Source: Streptomyces lincolnensis
GTDB taxonomy: Bacteria; Actinomycetota; Actinomycetes; Streptomycetales; Streptomycetaceae
Assembly: GCF_021173675.1 (NCBI RefSeq)
Contig: NZ_JAIHON010000011.1
Span: 186,001-250,000, forward strand
DNA: 64,000 nt
Reading direction: 5' to 3'
The notes under the pieces were generated by a model. It ran no database searches. It saw only the letters and a program-made list of their open reading frames with translations, and had not been told where the DNA came from. Of the stretch, positions 1 through 7,878 are shown piece by piece; the stretch's first letter is position 1; the number at the start of each line of letters is the position of its first letter. The position numbers and the translations under genes are program-made.

Positions 1-174
1 TTCGGCCCGCACTACTGTCCGGGCGGCATGCTGGCCCGCCTGGAATCCCAACTCCTCGTCGACGCGCTGCTGGACCGCGTGCCGGGTCTGAGGTTGGCCG
101 TACCGCCCGGCGAAGTCCCCTTCAAGAAGGGCGCCTTGATCCGCGGCCCCGAGGCGCTCCCGGTGACCTGGTGA
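1..174 (+). CDS. Cytochrome P450, C-terminal fragment (cut by window start)
   Basis: The first 57 codons read as the end of a cytochrome P450. The opening FGPHYCPGG is the haem-binding loop, with the cysteine that ligates haem iron, followed by the L-helix LARLE. The rest matches the usual last 40 to 50 residues, including a beta-region ending in VTW. The loop is slightly short of the usual FGxGxHxC, so one upstream residue may be missing or divergent. The stop TGA overlaps the GTG start of the cupin gene by 4 bases, so the two are probably co-transcribed. The substrate cannot be inferred from this fragment. Confidence 0.85.
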   Translation, partial: FGPHYCPGGMLARLESQLLVDALLDRVPGLRLAVPPGEVPFKKGALIRGPEALPVTW

Positions 175-695
175 CGGCCGCCGAAGGACTCCTGGTCCCA
201 CCGGGTCACGGCCGGGTCGTCCAGACACCGGCCCAGCACGTCACCTTCAAGGTGACCGGTTCCCACTCCCGGATGGCCTCCACCTTCGAGGTCATCGTGC
301 CCCCGGGCTTCGACGTGGGCGCCCACGTCCACACCCGCAGCGAGGAGCTCTTCTACGTCCTCGACGGCGAGCTGGACGTCCTCGCCTTCGAGCCGAGGGT
401 ACGGACCCCGGACAACTGGCAGCGCTGGGAGTCCGGTTCCGGCAATCGGGTCGTCCGGGCGACCCCGGGCACAGTCATCGTCGTACCCCCCGGGTGTCCG
501 CACGCCTTCGCCAACCCGACGGACACCCCGGCGAAGATGTTCTTCCAGGCGAGCCCGCCCCCGGACCACGAGCGGTACTTCGAGGAGCTCCTGGAGATCC
601 TGGACGGCGGGGGCCCACCGGATCACGCGGCGATCGAGCAACTCCGGTCGAGATACGACATCGAGCAACTGACACCGTTGCGATGCCCCACCTAG
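171..695 (+). CDS. Cupin-domain protein
   Basis: This 174-residue protein carries one cupin barrel. Motif 1 lies near residues 50-70 (GAHVHTRSEELFYVLDGE), with HxH and a glutamate as probable metal ligands. Motif 2 (PPGCPHAF) supplies the last histidine near residue 110. Cupins of this size bind a divalent metal and act as small dioxygenases, isomerases or ligand sensors; the exact role is unknown. The GTG start overlaps the stop of the P450 fragment, which gives translational coupling and suggests a shared oxidative pathway. The start is fixed by that overlap. An intergenic repeat begins inside the stop codon. Confidence 0.8.
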   Translation: MTAAEGLLVPPGHGRVVQTPAQHVTFKVTGSHSRMASTFEVIVPPGFDVGAHVHTRSEELFYVLDGELDVLAFEPRVRTPDNWQRWESGSGNRVVRATPGTVIVVPPGCPHAFANPTDTPAKMFFQASPPPDHERYFEELLEILDGGGPPDHAAIEQLRSRYDIEQLTPLRCPT

Positions 696-722
696 GGGCG
701 CGGGGAACTGCACGACCAGCCC
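694..722. repeat. Dispersed intergenic repeat, copy 1
   Basis: This 29-bp element starts AGGGGCGCGGGGAACTGC and ends CGACCAGCCC. Copy 2 lies at 6741-6769 in the opposite orientation with one mismatch. The flank to about 740 is also similar to the flank of copy 2, so the full unit may be near 50 bp. I associate this sequence with a widespread Streptomyces intergenic repeat. It sits between the convergent cupin and acyl-CoA dehydrogenase genes. Confidence 0.75.
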
Positions 723-743
723 TCACAACCCGCAGCCGCACAA

Positions 744-1973
744 CTACCGAATGGACATCCCCGAGAGCGTCCGCGCAATCACCAGCCGCTGGATCTCACT
801 CGTCCCCTCGAAGATCGTGTAGATCGCCGCATCCCGATGCATCCGCTCCACCGGATACTCCCGCGTGTAGCCGTTACCACCCAGAATCTGCACGGCCTGC
901 GCGGTGACCTTCTTCGCCGTCTCGCTCGCGAACAGCTTGGACATCGACCCCTCGGCGGCCGTGAACTGCTTGCCGCTGATCGCCATCCAGGAGGCACGCC
1001 ACACCAGCAGCCGGGCCGCGTCGATGGACGTCCGCATGTCGGCGAGCTGGAAAGCCACACCCTGGTTGTCGATGATCGGCCGCCCGAACTGCTCCCGAGT
1101 CTTGGCGTAGTCGAGGGCGACTTCATAAGCAGCCCGAGCCGTGCCGACCGCCATGGCTCCTACCGCAGGGCGACTCGCCTCGAACGTGGCCATCGCCGCG
1201 TTCTTCACCCGCTCACCGCCGGCGGCCTTCGCGCGTTCGCGGGCCCGTGCCAGCCGCTCGTCCAGCTTCTCCTTGCCGCCGAGGAGGCAGGAGCCGGGGA
1301 CCCGTACGTCCTCCAGGACGACCTCGGCGGTGTGCGAGGCGCGGATGCCGTGCTTCTTGAACTTCTGCCCCTGGGACAGCCCCGGCGTGTTCGGCGGGAC
1401 GATGAAGGAGGCGTGGCCCTTGGAGCCCAGCTCCGGGTCGACCACGGCGACGACGACATGGACGTTGGCGATGCCGCCGTTGGTCGCCCAGGTCTTCGTG
1501 CCGTTGAGGATCCACTCGTCCTTGGCCTCGTCGTACACCGCGCGGGTGCGCATGGAGGCGACGTCGGAGCCGGCGTCCGGCTCGGAGGAGCAGAAGGCCG
1601 CGACCTTGACATCGTTGACATCGCCGTACATCTGGGGGATCCAGGTGCCGACCTGTTCCTCGGTGCCGTTGGCGAGGACGCCGACGGCGGCGAGGCCGGT
1701 GCCGACGATGGAGAGGGCGATGCCCGCGTCACCCCAGAAGAGTTCCTCCATGGCCATGGGTATGCCGAGACCGGTCGGGTCGAAATACTGCTGGGCGTAG
1801 AAGTCCAGGGAGTAGATGCCGACCTTCGCCGCCTCCTGGATGACCGGCCAGGGAGTCTCCTCACGCTCGTCCCATTCGGCGGCCGCGGGGCGGATCACAT
1901 CGGCGGCGAAACCGTGCAGCCAGTCCCTGACCTCCTTCTGTTCGTCGTTGAGCTCCATGGTGAACTCGGCCAT
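744..1973 (-). CDS. Acyl-CoA dehydrogenase
   Basis: This 409-residue flavoprotein oxidises acyl-CoA to enoyl-CoA and passes electrons to ETF. All three family regions are visible: an N-terminal helical domain, a middle beta domain with [10 protein letters not shown] and the tryptophan-containing TKTWATNGG, and a C-terminal helical domain with REQFGRPI, the flavin-contact [16 protein letters not shown], and the final EGTSEIQR that carries the usual catalytic-base region. The start is the ATG preceded by GGAGGGG, giving MAEFTMELN; a longer in-frame extension lacks protein-like sequence. It is divergent from a TetR gene across a promoter region with three palindromes, so it is probably repressed by that regulator. 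Confidence 0.92.
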   Translation of the reverse strand: MAEFTMELNDEQKEVRDWLHGFAADVIRPAAAEWDEREETPWPVIQEAAKVGIYSLDFYAQQYFDPTGLGIPMAMEELFWGDAGIALSIVGTGLAAVGVLANGTEEQVGTWIPQMYGDVNDVKVAAFCSSEPDAGSDVASMRTRAVYDEAKDEWILNGTKTWATNGGIANVHVVVAVVDPELGSKGHASFIVPPNTPGLSQGQKFKKHGIRASHTAEVVLEDVRVPGSCLLGGKEKLDERLARARERAKAAGGERVKNAAMATFEASRPAVGAMAVGTARAAYEVALDYAKTREQFGRPIIDNQGVAFQLADMRTSIDAARLLVWRASWMAISGKQFTAAEGSMSKLFASETAKKVTAQAVQILGGNGYTREYPVERMHRDAAIYTIFEGTSEIQRLVIARTLSGMSIR

Positions 1974-2010
1974 GTCCCCTCCAGAGGCGACGCACGTGCG
2001 GGTTACCGAC

Positions 2011-2031
2011 GGTGTTACTAACGGTAACACC
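2011..2031. promoter_or_regulatory. 21-bp palindrome in divergent promoter
   Basis: GGTGTTAC and GTAACACC form perfect 8-bp arms around TAACG. It lies 38 bp upstream of the acyl-CoA dehydrogenase start. The size and symmetry fit a dimeric repressor site; the cognate protein is not shown by the sequence. Confidence 0.6.
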
Positions 2032-2043
2032 GAGTCTGTTACT

Positions 2044-2081
2044 GGTCGGTAGGAAAAGTCAACTCCTACCGACCGGTCGGC
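2044..2081. promoter_or_regulatory. Probable TetR operator, nested palindromes
   Basis: An 11-bp perfect inverted repeat (GGTCGGTAGGA and TCCTACCGACC, 2044-2074) overlaps a 12-bp perfect palindrome CCGACCGGTCGG at 2069-2080. The second matches the type of site bound by TetR-family repressors. It lies 80-117 bp upstream of the TetR start at 2161 and 71-108 bp upstream of the acyl-CoA dehydrogenase start, so it could control both divergent genes. Confidence 0.65.
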
Positions 2082-2160
2082 AGCCCGTTCGATGCAAGGG
2101 CCATCCGAAGTGTTAGTTTGCGCAGGCGTTACCTGATTCAGCACCGGTGGGGGAGATTTC

Positions 2161-2805
2161 ATGGACACCACACAGCGGACCGATCAGCAGCGGTCCGCCG
2201 ACCGCCGTCGGCGTGAGCTGCTGGAGGCCGCGGACAGAGTGGTGCTGCGCGACGGCCCGCAGGCCTCGATGAACGCGATCGCGGCGGAGGCCGGGATCAC
2301 GAAGCCGATCCTTTACCGCCACTTCGGCGACAAGGGTGGACTTTACGCGGCCTTGGCCAAGCGGCACACCGACGCCCTGCTGGATTCGCTGCGGGCCGCG
2401 CTGGACGCCCCCGCCGAGCGCCGGGAGCGCGTCGAGGCGACGTTGGACACCTACCTCGCGGCGATCGAGGCGCGGCCCCAGGTGTACCGGTTCCTGATGC
2501 ATCCCGCGGAGGCGGGGCAGGTCGGGGACCAGGGGTTCGACGTCGGCAAGCACAGCTGGCCGCTGCTGCGCAGGATGGGCGAGGAGCTGGCCCAGGTCAT
2601 CGAGGAACGGCTGGATCTCGGCCCCGGAAGCCAGCAGCTGGCCCGGGTGTGGGGGCACGGCATCGTCGGGATGATGCACGCGGCGGGTGACTGGTGGCTG
2701 GGGGAACGGCCGTGTCCCCGGGACGAGTTGGTGCGCAGTCTCGCGGACCTGTTGTGGGGGCGCCTGGCGGCGGCCGGGGACAAGGTGGGCGGTCCGGGGT
2801 TCTGA
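2161..2805 (+). CDS. TetR-family transcriptional regulator
   Basis: This 214-residue protein has a TetR DNA-binding domain at about residues 15-65, with the helix-turn-helix [19 protein letters not shown] and the following [11 protein letters not shown]. The rest is an all-helical ligand and dimerisation domain without a recognisable ligand signature. The ATG is preceded by GGGGGAG. It is divergent from the acyl-CoA dehydrogenase gene and the shared promoter carries palindromes typical of TetR operators. Control of fatty-acid or acyl-CoA metabolism, with an acyl-CoA as inducer, is the simplest inference. Confidence 0.9.
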   Translation: MDTTQRTDQQRSADRRRRELLEAADRVVLRDGPQASMNAIAAEAGITKPILYRHFGDKGGLYAALAKRHTDALLDSLRAALDAPAERRERVEATLDTYLAAIEARPQVYRFLMHPAEAGQVGDQGFDVGKHSWPLLRRMGEELAQVIEERLDLGPGSQQLARVWGHGIVGMMHAAGDWWLGERPCPRDELVRSLADLLWGRLAAAGDKVGGPGF

Positions 2806-2830
2806 CGGTCGTACCCCTGGGCCGGCACGC

Positions 2831-3370
2831 TCACCGGTGCCAGGAGGCTCGGGCCGCCCGGCGCATCAGTCTTCGGTGGCGCCAGCCCTTCAGGTGGTCC
2901 GCGTAGACGCGGCCTTCCAAGTGGTCGCACTCGTGTTGCAGGCATCGCGCGAAGAAGCCCGTGCCGTGGACCGTCACCGGCTCCCCCGTCATCGTGAAGC
3001 CCTCCACCACCGCGTGGTCGTGACGTTCCGTGCCCGCTTCCAGGCCCGGCAGGGACAGGCAGCCCTCCGGGCCGCGCAGGACGAGACCGTCGGCCTCGAT
3101 CAGACGCGGGTTGACGAGATGGCCGAGATGGCGCTGTTCCTCGTCGTCGGGGCAGTCGTAGACGAAGACCCGCAGCGACCGGCCGATCTGGTTCGCGGCG
3201 AGGCCGACGCCCTCGGCGGCGTACATCGTGGCGAACAAGTCCTCCACGAGAGCGGCCAGTTCGGGGCCGAAGTCGGTGACGTCCTCGCAGGGGGTGTGGA
3301 GAACGTCGTCGCCGAGCAGGGCGAGGGGTCGGACGCGCCCGCGGGCGCCCGGGATGGGACCTTGTCGCAT
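2831..3370 (-). CDS. def: Peptide deformylase
   Basis: This 179-residue metalloenzyme removes the N-formyl group from nascent proteins. All three signature motifs are present: GVGLAANQIG, EGCLS (metal cysteine) and QHECDHLEG (two metal histidines and the catalytic glutamate). The N-terminus IPGARGRVRPLALLGDDVL fits the family. The start MRQGPIPG is chosen because homologous length begins there; the frame stays open far upstream but is only the shadow of murT. It converges with the TetR gene, with 25 bases between the stops. Streptomyces usually carry several deformylases, so this may be a paralogue. Confidence 0.93.
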   Translation of the reverse strand: MRQGPIPGARGRVRPLALLGDDVLHTPCEDVTDFGPELAALVEDLFATMYAAEGVGLAANQIGRSLRVFVYDCPDDEEQRHLGHLVNPRLIEADGLVLRGPEGCLSLPGLEAGTERHDHAVVEGFTMTGEPVTVHGTGFFARCLQHECDHLEGRVYADHLKGWRHRRLMRRAARASWHR

Positions 3371-3518
3371 GGCCGCAAGGGTACGGTCCTGACTGTCACG
3401 CGAAGGTCGTGCGGGCGCCGCGGTTCGGGAGTGCGAATGGATCTCGATAGGCTGAGGTCCACACCACGTTGCCGAATGGCTTGAGGCGCGGCGCGTACGC
3501 AAGGAGGATCGAGAACTG

Positions 3519-4757
3519 ATGGCAGGCAACTCGGACCCGCTCACGCCGCGGGCCAAGATCGCCGTTACCGCCGGCAAGGCGGTCGCGGCGGCATCGCGCG
3601 CCGCGGGGCGCGGCAGCGGTTCGGTGATCGGTGGCCGGGTGGCACTCAAGCTCGACCCCGACCTGCTCGCCAGGCTCGCCCAGAACCTGGACGTGACCCT
3701 GGTGTCGGCGACCAACGGCAAGACCACCACCACCCGGCTGATCGCCGAGGCGCTCAGGGCCGCCGGCCCGGTCGTCTCCAACGCCCTCGGCGCCAACATG
3801 CCGGCCGGCATCACCTCGGCGCTCGCGGGCAGCTCCGACGCACGCTTCGGCGTCATCGAGGTGGACGAGAAGTACCTCGCCGGAGTGGCCCGGGACACCG
3901 ACCCGAAGTGCATCGCACTGCTCAACCTCTCCCGCGACCAGCTCGACCGGGCCGCCGAGACCCGCATGCTCGCCGAGAACTGGCGCGAGGGGCTGGCCGG
4001 TTCCAAGGCCGTCATCGTGGCCAACGCCGACGACCCGCTGGTCGTGTGGGCCGCCTCCTCCTCCCCCAATGTGATCTGGGTCGCCGCGGGTCAGATGTGG
4101 AAGGACGACGCCTGGTCCTGCCCGTCCTGCGGTGGCGTGATGCAGCGGCCCGGCGACGACTGGTTCTGCGGTGAGTGCGGGTTCCGGCGGCCGACGCCGA
4201 GCTGGGCGCTGTCCGGGGACCACGTCCTGGACCCGCACGGATCCGCCTGGCCCATCCACCTCCAGCTGCCCGGCCGGGCCAACAAGGCCAACGCCGCGTC
4301 CTCGGCCGCCGTCGCCGCCGTCTTCGGCGTACCGCCGCAGGTCGCCCTGGAACGCATGTACCAGGTGCAGGCCGTCGCCGGACGCTACGACGTCGTGCAG
4401 TTCATGGAGCGCGACCTCAGACTCCTGCTCGCGAAGAACCCGGCCGGCTGGCTCGAAACGTTCAGCCTGATCGACCCGCCGCCGACCCCGGTGATCCTCT
4501 CGGTCAACGCGCGCGGCGCCGACGGCACCGACACCTCCTGGCTGTGGGACGTCGACTACACGCGGCTGACCGGCCACCCGATCTGCGTCATCGGCGACCG
4601 CAAGCTGGACCTCGCGGTGCGCCTGGAGGTCGCCAACCAGCACTTCCAGGTGTGCGAGAACATCGACCAGGCCGTGCAGATGTGCCCGCCCGGCCGCATC
4701 GAGGTCATCGCCAACTACACCGCCTTCCAGGACCTGCGCCGCCGCGTCGGCAACTGA
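3519..4757 (+). CDS. murT: Lipid II isoglutaminyl synthase, MurT subunit
   Basis: MurT is the ligase half of the MurT/GatD complex that amidates D-glutamate of lipid II to D-isoglutamine. The 412-residue protein has a Mur-ligase central domain with the P-loop SATNGKTTTTRL near residue 67, the conserved VIEVDEKYL and NLSRDQLDR segments, and a zinc-ribbon insertion with CPSC and CGEC near residues 203-224. The C-terminal MurT domain (DUF1727) includes LLLAKNPAGW and IGDRKLD. It is followed after 18 bases by gatD, the glutaminase subunit, as in other Gram-positives. A good AGGAGG precedes the ATG. Confidence 0.95.
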   Translation: MAGNSDPLTPRAKIAVTAGKAVAAASRAAGRGSGSVIGGRVALKLDPDLLARLAQNLDVTLVSATNGKTTTTRLIAEALRAAGPVVSNALGANMPAGITSALAGSSDARFGVIEVDEKYLAGVARDTDPKCIALLNLSRDQLDRAAETRMLAENWREGLAGSKAVIVANADDPLVVWAASSSPNVIWVAAGQMWKDDAWSCPSCGGVMQRPGDDWFCGECGFRRPTPSWALSGDHVLDPHGSAWPIHLQLPGRANKANAASSAAVAAVFGVPPQVALERMYQVQAVAGRYDVVQFMERDLRLLLAKNPAGWLETFSLIDPPPTPVILSVNARGADGTDTSWLWDVDYTRLTGHPICVIGDRKLDLAVRLEVANQHFQVCENIDQAVQMCPPGRIEVIANYTAFQDLRRRVGN

Positions 4758-4775
4758 CACACTCAGGGGACTTTT

Positions 4776-5504
4776 GTGAGCGACAACAGCCTGCGGGTCG
4801 TCTGGATCTACCCCGACCTGCTCAGCACCTACGGCGACCAGGGCAACGTCCTGGTCGTGGAGCGCCGCGCCCGGCAGCGCGGCCTGGACGTGGCCCGGCT
4901 CGACGTGCGCAGCGACCAGCCGATCCCGACCTCCGGCGACATCTACCTGATCGGCGGCGGCGAGGACCGGCCGCAGCGGCTCGCGGCCGAGCGGCTGCGC
5001 CGTGACGGCGGTCTGCACCGGGCCGTGGAGAACGGCGCGATCGTCTTCTCGGTCTGCGCCGGCTACCAGATCCTCGGCCACGAGTTCATCAACGACCTCG
5101 GCCAGCGCGAGCCGGGCCTCGGCCTGCTCGACGTGGTCTCGGTGCGCGGTGAGGGCGACCGGTGCGTCGGTGACGTCCTGGGCGACATCGACCCGCGGCT
5201 CGGCCTGCCCCCGCTGACCGGCTTCGAGAACCACCAGGGCATCACCCACCTCGGCCCCACCGCCCGCCCGCTCGCCAAGGTCCGCTTCGGCAACGGCAAC
5301 GGCACGGGCGACGGCACCGAGGGCGCGTACAACGACACGGTCTTCGGTACGTACATGCACGGACCCGTGCTCGCGCGGAACCCGCTCATCGCCGACCTGC
5401 TGCTGAAGCTGGCGCTCGACGTCAACGCGCTGCCGCCGACCGACGACCGCTGGTACGAGGCGCTCCGCAACGAGCGCATCGCGGCGGCGGAGCAGCCTGC
5501 GTGA
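4776..5504 (+). CDS. gatD: Lipid II isoglutaminyl synthase, GatD glutaminase subunit
   Basis: This 242-residue class I glutamine amidotransferase (CobB/CobQ-like) hydrolyses glutamine and passes ammonia to MurT. The nucleophile cysteine lies in FSVCAGYQILG near residue 94 and the catalytic histidine in TYMHGPVLARNP near residue 190. The N-terminal WIYPDLLSTYGDQGN is typical of GatD. The start is GTG, 18 bases after the murT stop. A short glycine/asparagine-rich stretch (GNGNGTGDG) near residue 170 is probably a surface loop. Confidence 0.95.
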   Translation: MSDNSLRVVWIYPDLLSTYGDQGNVLVVERRARQRGLDVARLDVRSDQPIPTSGDIYLIGGGEDRPQRLAAERLRRDGGLHRAVENGAIVFSVCAGYQILGHEFINDLGQREPGLGLLDVVSVRGEGDRCVGDVLGDIDPRLGLPPLTGFENHQGITHLGPTARPLAKVRFGNGNGTGDGTEGAYNDTVFGTYMHGPVLARNPLIADLLLKLALDVNALPPTDDRWYEALRNERIAAAEQPA

Positions 5505-5548
5505 GGTGATGTACACCGGGTGTCCCACTCGATGTAAGCAGCCCGTCT

Positions 5549-5581
5549 GACGGCCCGTACACACAGGTGAGCGGGCCCGTC
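5549..5581 (+). terminator. Possible terminator after gatD
   Basis: GACGGCCCG and CGGGCCCGTC can pair with one bulged base around a 14-base loop, 45 bases past the gatD stop. There is no T-run. It is the only hairpin I see between gatD and pfkA. Confidence 0.4.
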
Positions 5582-5692
5582 CAGCAGGCGGACGCGTGCT
5601 ACGGCCCCGCCCCCTCCTGCCGCTAGGGTGGCGGGGTTCGAGCCGGACAGCGTGGTCCGGACCCGGCCCACGTCGAGAAGGTAAATCGGGCT

Positions 5693-6718
5693 ATGCGCAT
5701 TGGTGTCCTCACGTCCGGCGGCGACTGCCCCGGCCTGAACGCGGTCATCCGGTCCGTCGTACACCGTGCCGTCGCCGACCACGGCGACGAGGTCATCGGT
5801 TTCCGGGACGGCTGGAAGGGCCTCCTGGAGTGCGACTACCTCAAGCTGGACCTCGACGCGGTGGGCGGCATCCTGGCCCGCGGCGGCACGATCCTCGGCT
5901 CCTCCCGTGTCCAGCCCTCCCATCTGCGGGACGGCGTGGAGCGGGCCCGGGGCCATGTCGAGGAGCTCGGACTCGACGCGATCATCCCGATCGGCGGCGA
6001 GGGCACCCTCAAGGCGGCCCGGCTGATGTCGGACGCCGGTCTGCCCGTCGTGGGTGTGCCGAAGACCATCGACAACGACATCGCGGTCACCGACGTCACC
6101 TTCGGCTTCGACACGGCCGTCGGGGTCGCGACGGAGGCGCTGGACCGGCTGAAGACCACCGCCGAGTCCCACCAGCGGGTGCTGGTCGTCGAGGTCATGG
6201 GGCGCCACACCGGGTGGATAGCGCTGCACTCGGGCATGGCGGCCGGCGCGCACGCCATCGTGGTGCCGGAACGGCCCTTCGACATCGACGAGTTGACCCG
6301 CAAGGTCGGCGAGCGGTTCGAGGCGGGCAAGCGGTTCGCGATCGTCGTCGCGGCGGAGGGGGCCAAGCCGAAGCCCGGGACCATGGCGTTCGACGAGGGC
6401 GCCAAGGACATCTACGGGCACGAGCGGTTCGCCGGGATCGCGCGGCAGCTGTCCCTGGAGCTGGAGGCGCGGCTCGGCAAGGAGGCGCGGCCGGTGATAC
6501 TCGGGCATGTGCAGCGGGGCGGTACGCCGACCGCGTACGACCGGGTGCTCGCCACGCGGTTCGGGTGGCACGCGGTGGAGGCCGTGCACCGGGGGGAGTT
6601 CGGTCACATGACCGCGCTGCGGGGGACGGACATCGTGATGGTGTCCCTCGCGGAGGCGGTGGAGACGTTGAAGACGGTGCCGGAGGATCGGTACGACGAG
6701 GCTGAGTGCGTTCTGTAG
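5693..6718 (+). CDS. pfkA: 6-phosphofructokinase
   Basis: This 341-residue enzyme phosphorylates fructose 6-phosphate to fructose 1,6-bisphosphate. It has the nucleotide loop LTSGGDCPGLN, GGEGTLKAA (glycine at the position that favours ATP over PPi), the catalytic PKTIDNDI with its aspartate, and MGRHTGWIA for sugar-phosphate binding. It belongs to the actinobacterial ATP-dependent group, where Streptomyces keep several paralogues. The ATG lies after GAGAAGG. The 188-bp upstream gap contains the probable gatD terminator and its own promoter. Which paralogue it is cannot be told from the sequence alone. Confidence 0.95.
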   Translation: MRIGVLTSGGDCPGLNAVIRSVVHRAVADHGDEVIGFRDGWKGLLECDYLKLDLDAVGGILARGGTILGSSRVQPSHLRDGVERARGHVEELGLDAIIPIGGEGTLKAARLMSDAGLPVVGVPKTIDNDIAVTDVTFGFDTAVGVATEALDRLKTTAESHQRVLVVEVMGRHTGWIALHSGMAAGAHAIVVPERPFDIDELTRKVGERFEAGKRFAIVVAAEGAKPKPGTMAFDEGAKDIYGHERFAGIARQLSLELEARLGKEARPVILGHVQRGGTPTAYDRVLATRFGWHAVEAVHRGEFGHMTALRGTDIVMVSLAEAVETLKTVPEDRYDEAECVL

Positions 6719-6740
6719 TTCGCGGTCTGCGGGCCGGTGG

Positions 6741-6769
6741 GGGCTGGTCGCGCAGTTCCCCGCGCCCCT
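6741..6769. repeat. Dispersed intergenic repeat, copy 2 (inverted)
   Basis: This element (GGGCTGGTCGCGCAGTTC to GCGCCCCT) is the reverse complement of 694-722 with one mismatch. The left flank from about 6720 also resembles the flank of copy 1. It lies just downstream of pfkA. Confidence 0.75.
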
Positions 6770-6870
6770 GAAGTGGGTCCGGTCGCCCCCGGTCGAAGAC
6801 GCGGCCGGGGGCGGTCTTAGTCTGTGTGCGGACAGACTCGCACAACCCCCACGAATCAGGAGCCGGCGTA

Positions 6871-7821
6871 ATGGAGCACAGCGGGCACGGCATGACCATG
6901 GATCTGCCGCCGTTCACGCTGGGGCGGGGGCTCGGTTGGTCGGCCGACCCGTTCTTTCTGGTCGCCTGTGTGCTGGCGCTCGCGCTGTACGGGTGGGGGG
7001 TCGTGCGGCTGCGGCGGCGGGGGGATTCCTGGTCGGCGGGGCGGACCGTGTCGTTCGTGGCGGGTGTGCTGTCCATCGGGCTGATGATGTGCACGAAGCT
7101 GAACGACTACGGGATGGTCATGTTCAGCGTGCACATGGTGCAGCACATGGTGATCAGCATGCTGTCGCCGATCCTGATCCTGCTGGGCGCGCCGATCACG
7201 CTGGCGCTGCGGGCGCTGCCGGTGGCCGCGCGGGGCCGGAAGGGGCCGCGTGAACTGCTCCTGGCCCTGCTGCACAGCCGGTACATGCGGATCGTCACGC
7301 ATCCGGCGTTCACCATCCCGCTGTTCATCGCGAGCCTGTACGCGCTGTACTTCACGCCGCTGTTCGACTTCCTGATGGGGTCGAAGACCGGGCACGTCGC
7401 GATGATGGTGCACTTCCTCGCCGTGGGCATCGTCTTCTTCTGGCCGATCATCGGGGTCGACCCGGGGCCGCACCGGCCGGGCTATCTGATGCGGATGCTG
7501 GAGCTGTTCGCGGGCATGCCGTTCCACGCGTTCTTCGGTATCGCGCTGATGATGGCGTCCGAGCCGATGGTCGAGACGTTCAAGAATCCGCCCGCATCCC
7601 TCGGTATCGACGCGCTGTCGGACCAGAACGCGGCCGGCGGCATCGCGTGGGCGTTCAGTGAGATCCCGTCCGTGCTGGTGCTGATCGCGCTGCTGTTCCA
7701 GTGGTACGGCTCCGAGCAGCGGCAGGCCAAGCGCCAGGACCGGGCGGCCGACCGGGACGGCGACAAGGAACTCGAGGCATACAACGCCTATTTGGCCTCA
7801 TTGAACGCACGCGGGCGTTGA
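6871..7821 (+). CDS. ctaG: Cytochrome c oxidase assembly protein, caa3-type CtaG family
   Basis: This 316-residue membrane protein belongs to the caa3_CtaG family linked to copper delivery or assembly of cytochrome c oxidase. About seven hydrophobic segments are visible. Conserved features include the histidine-rich N-terminus (MEHSGHGMTMD), HMVQHMVISMLSPILILLGAP, and a later MMVHFLAVGIVFFWPIIGVDP, all with membrane-embedded histidines that could bind metal. The ATG at 6871 has AGGAG upstream, while the longer frame from 6826 adds 15 unlikely residues. The tail is charged and cytoplasmic. It appears to be a single-gene unit. Confidence 0.88.
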   Translation: MEHSGHGMTMDLPPFTLGRGLGWSADPFFLVACVLALALYGWGVVRLRRRGDSWSAGRTVSFVAGVLSIGLMMCTKLNDYGMVMFSVHMVQHMVISMLSPILILLGAPITLALRALPVAARGRKGPRELLLALLHSRYMRIVTHPAFTIPLFIASLYALYFTPLFDFLMGSKTGHVAMMVHFLAVGIVFFWPIIGVDPGPHRPGYLMRMLELFAGMPFHAFFGIALMMASEPMVETFKNPPASLGIDALSDQNAAGGIAWAFSEIPSVLVLIALLFQWYGSEQRQAKRQDRAADRDGDKELEAYNAYLASLNARGR

Positions 7822-7878
7822 GGGCTTCTTTCTTCAGTAGCATGAAGCGCGATGGGGGAACCGCCAGGGGGAGCGGTG

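Noticed and set aside
3396-5564. Long minus-strand frame of 722 codons opposite murT-gatD
   Set aside because: It is the antisense shadow of two clearly recognised genes; its translation is low-complexity V/G/D-rich and has no family.
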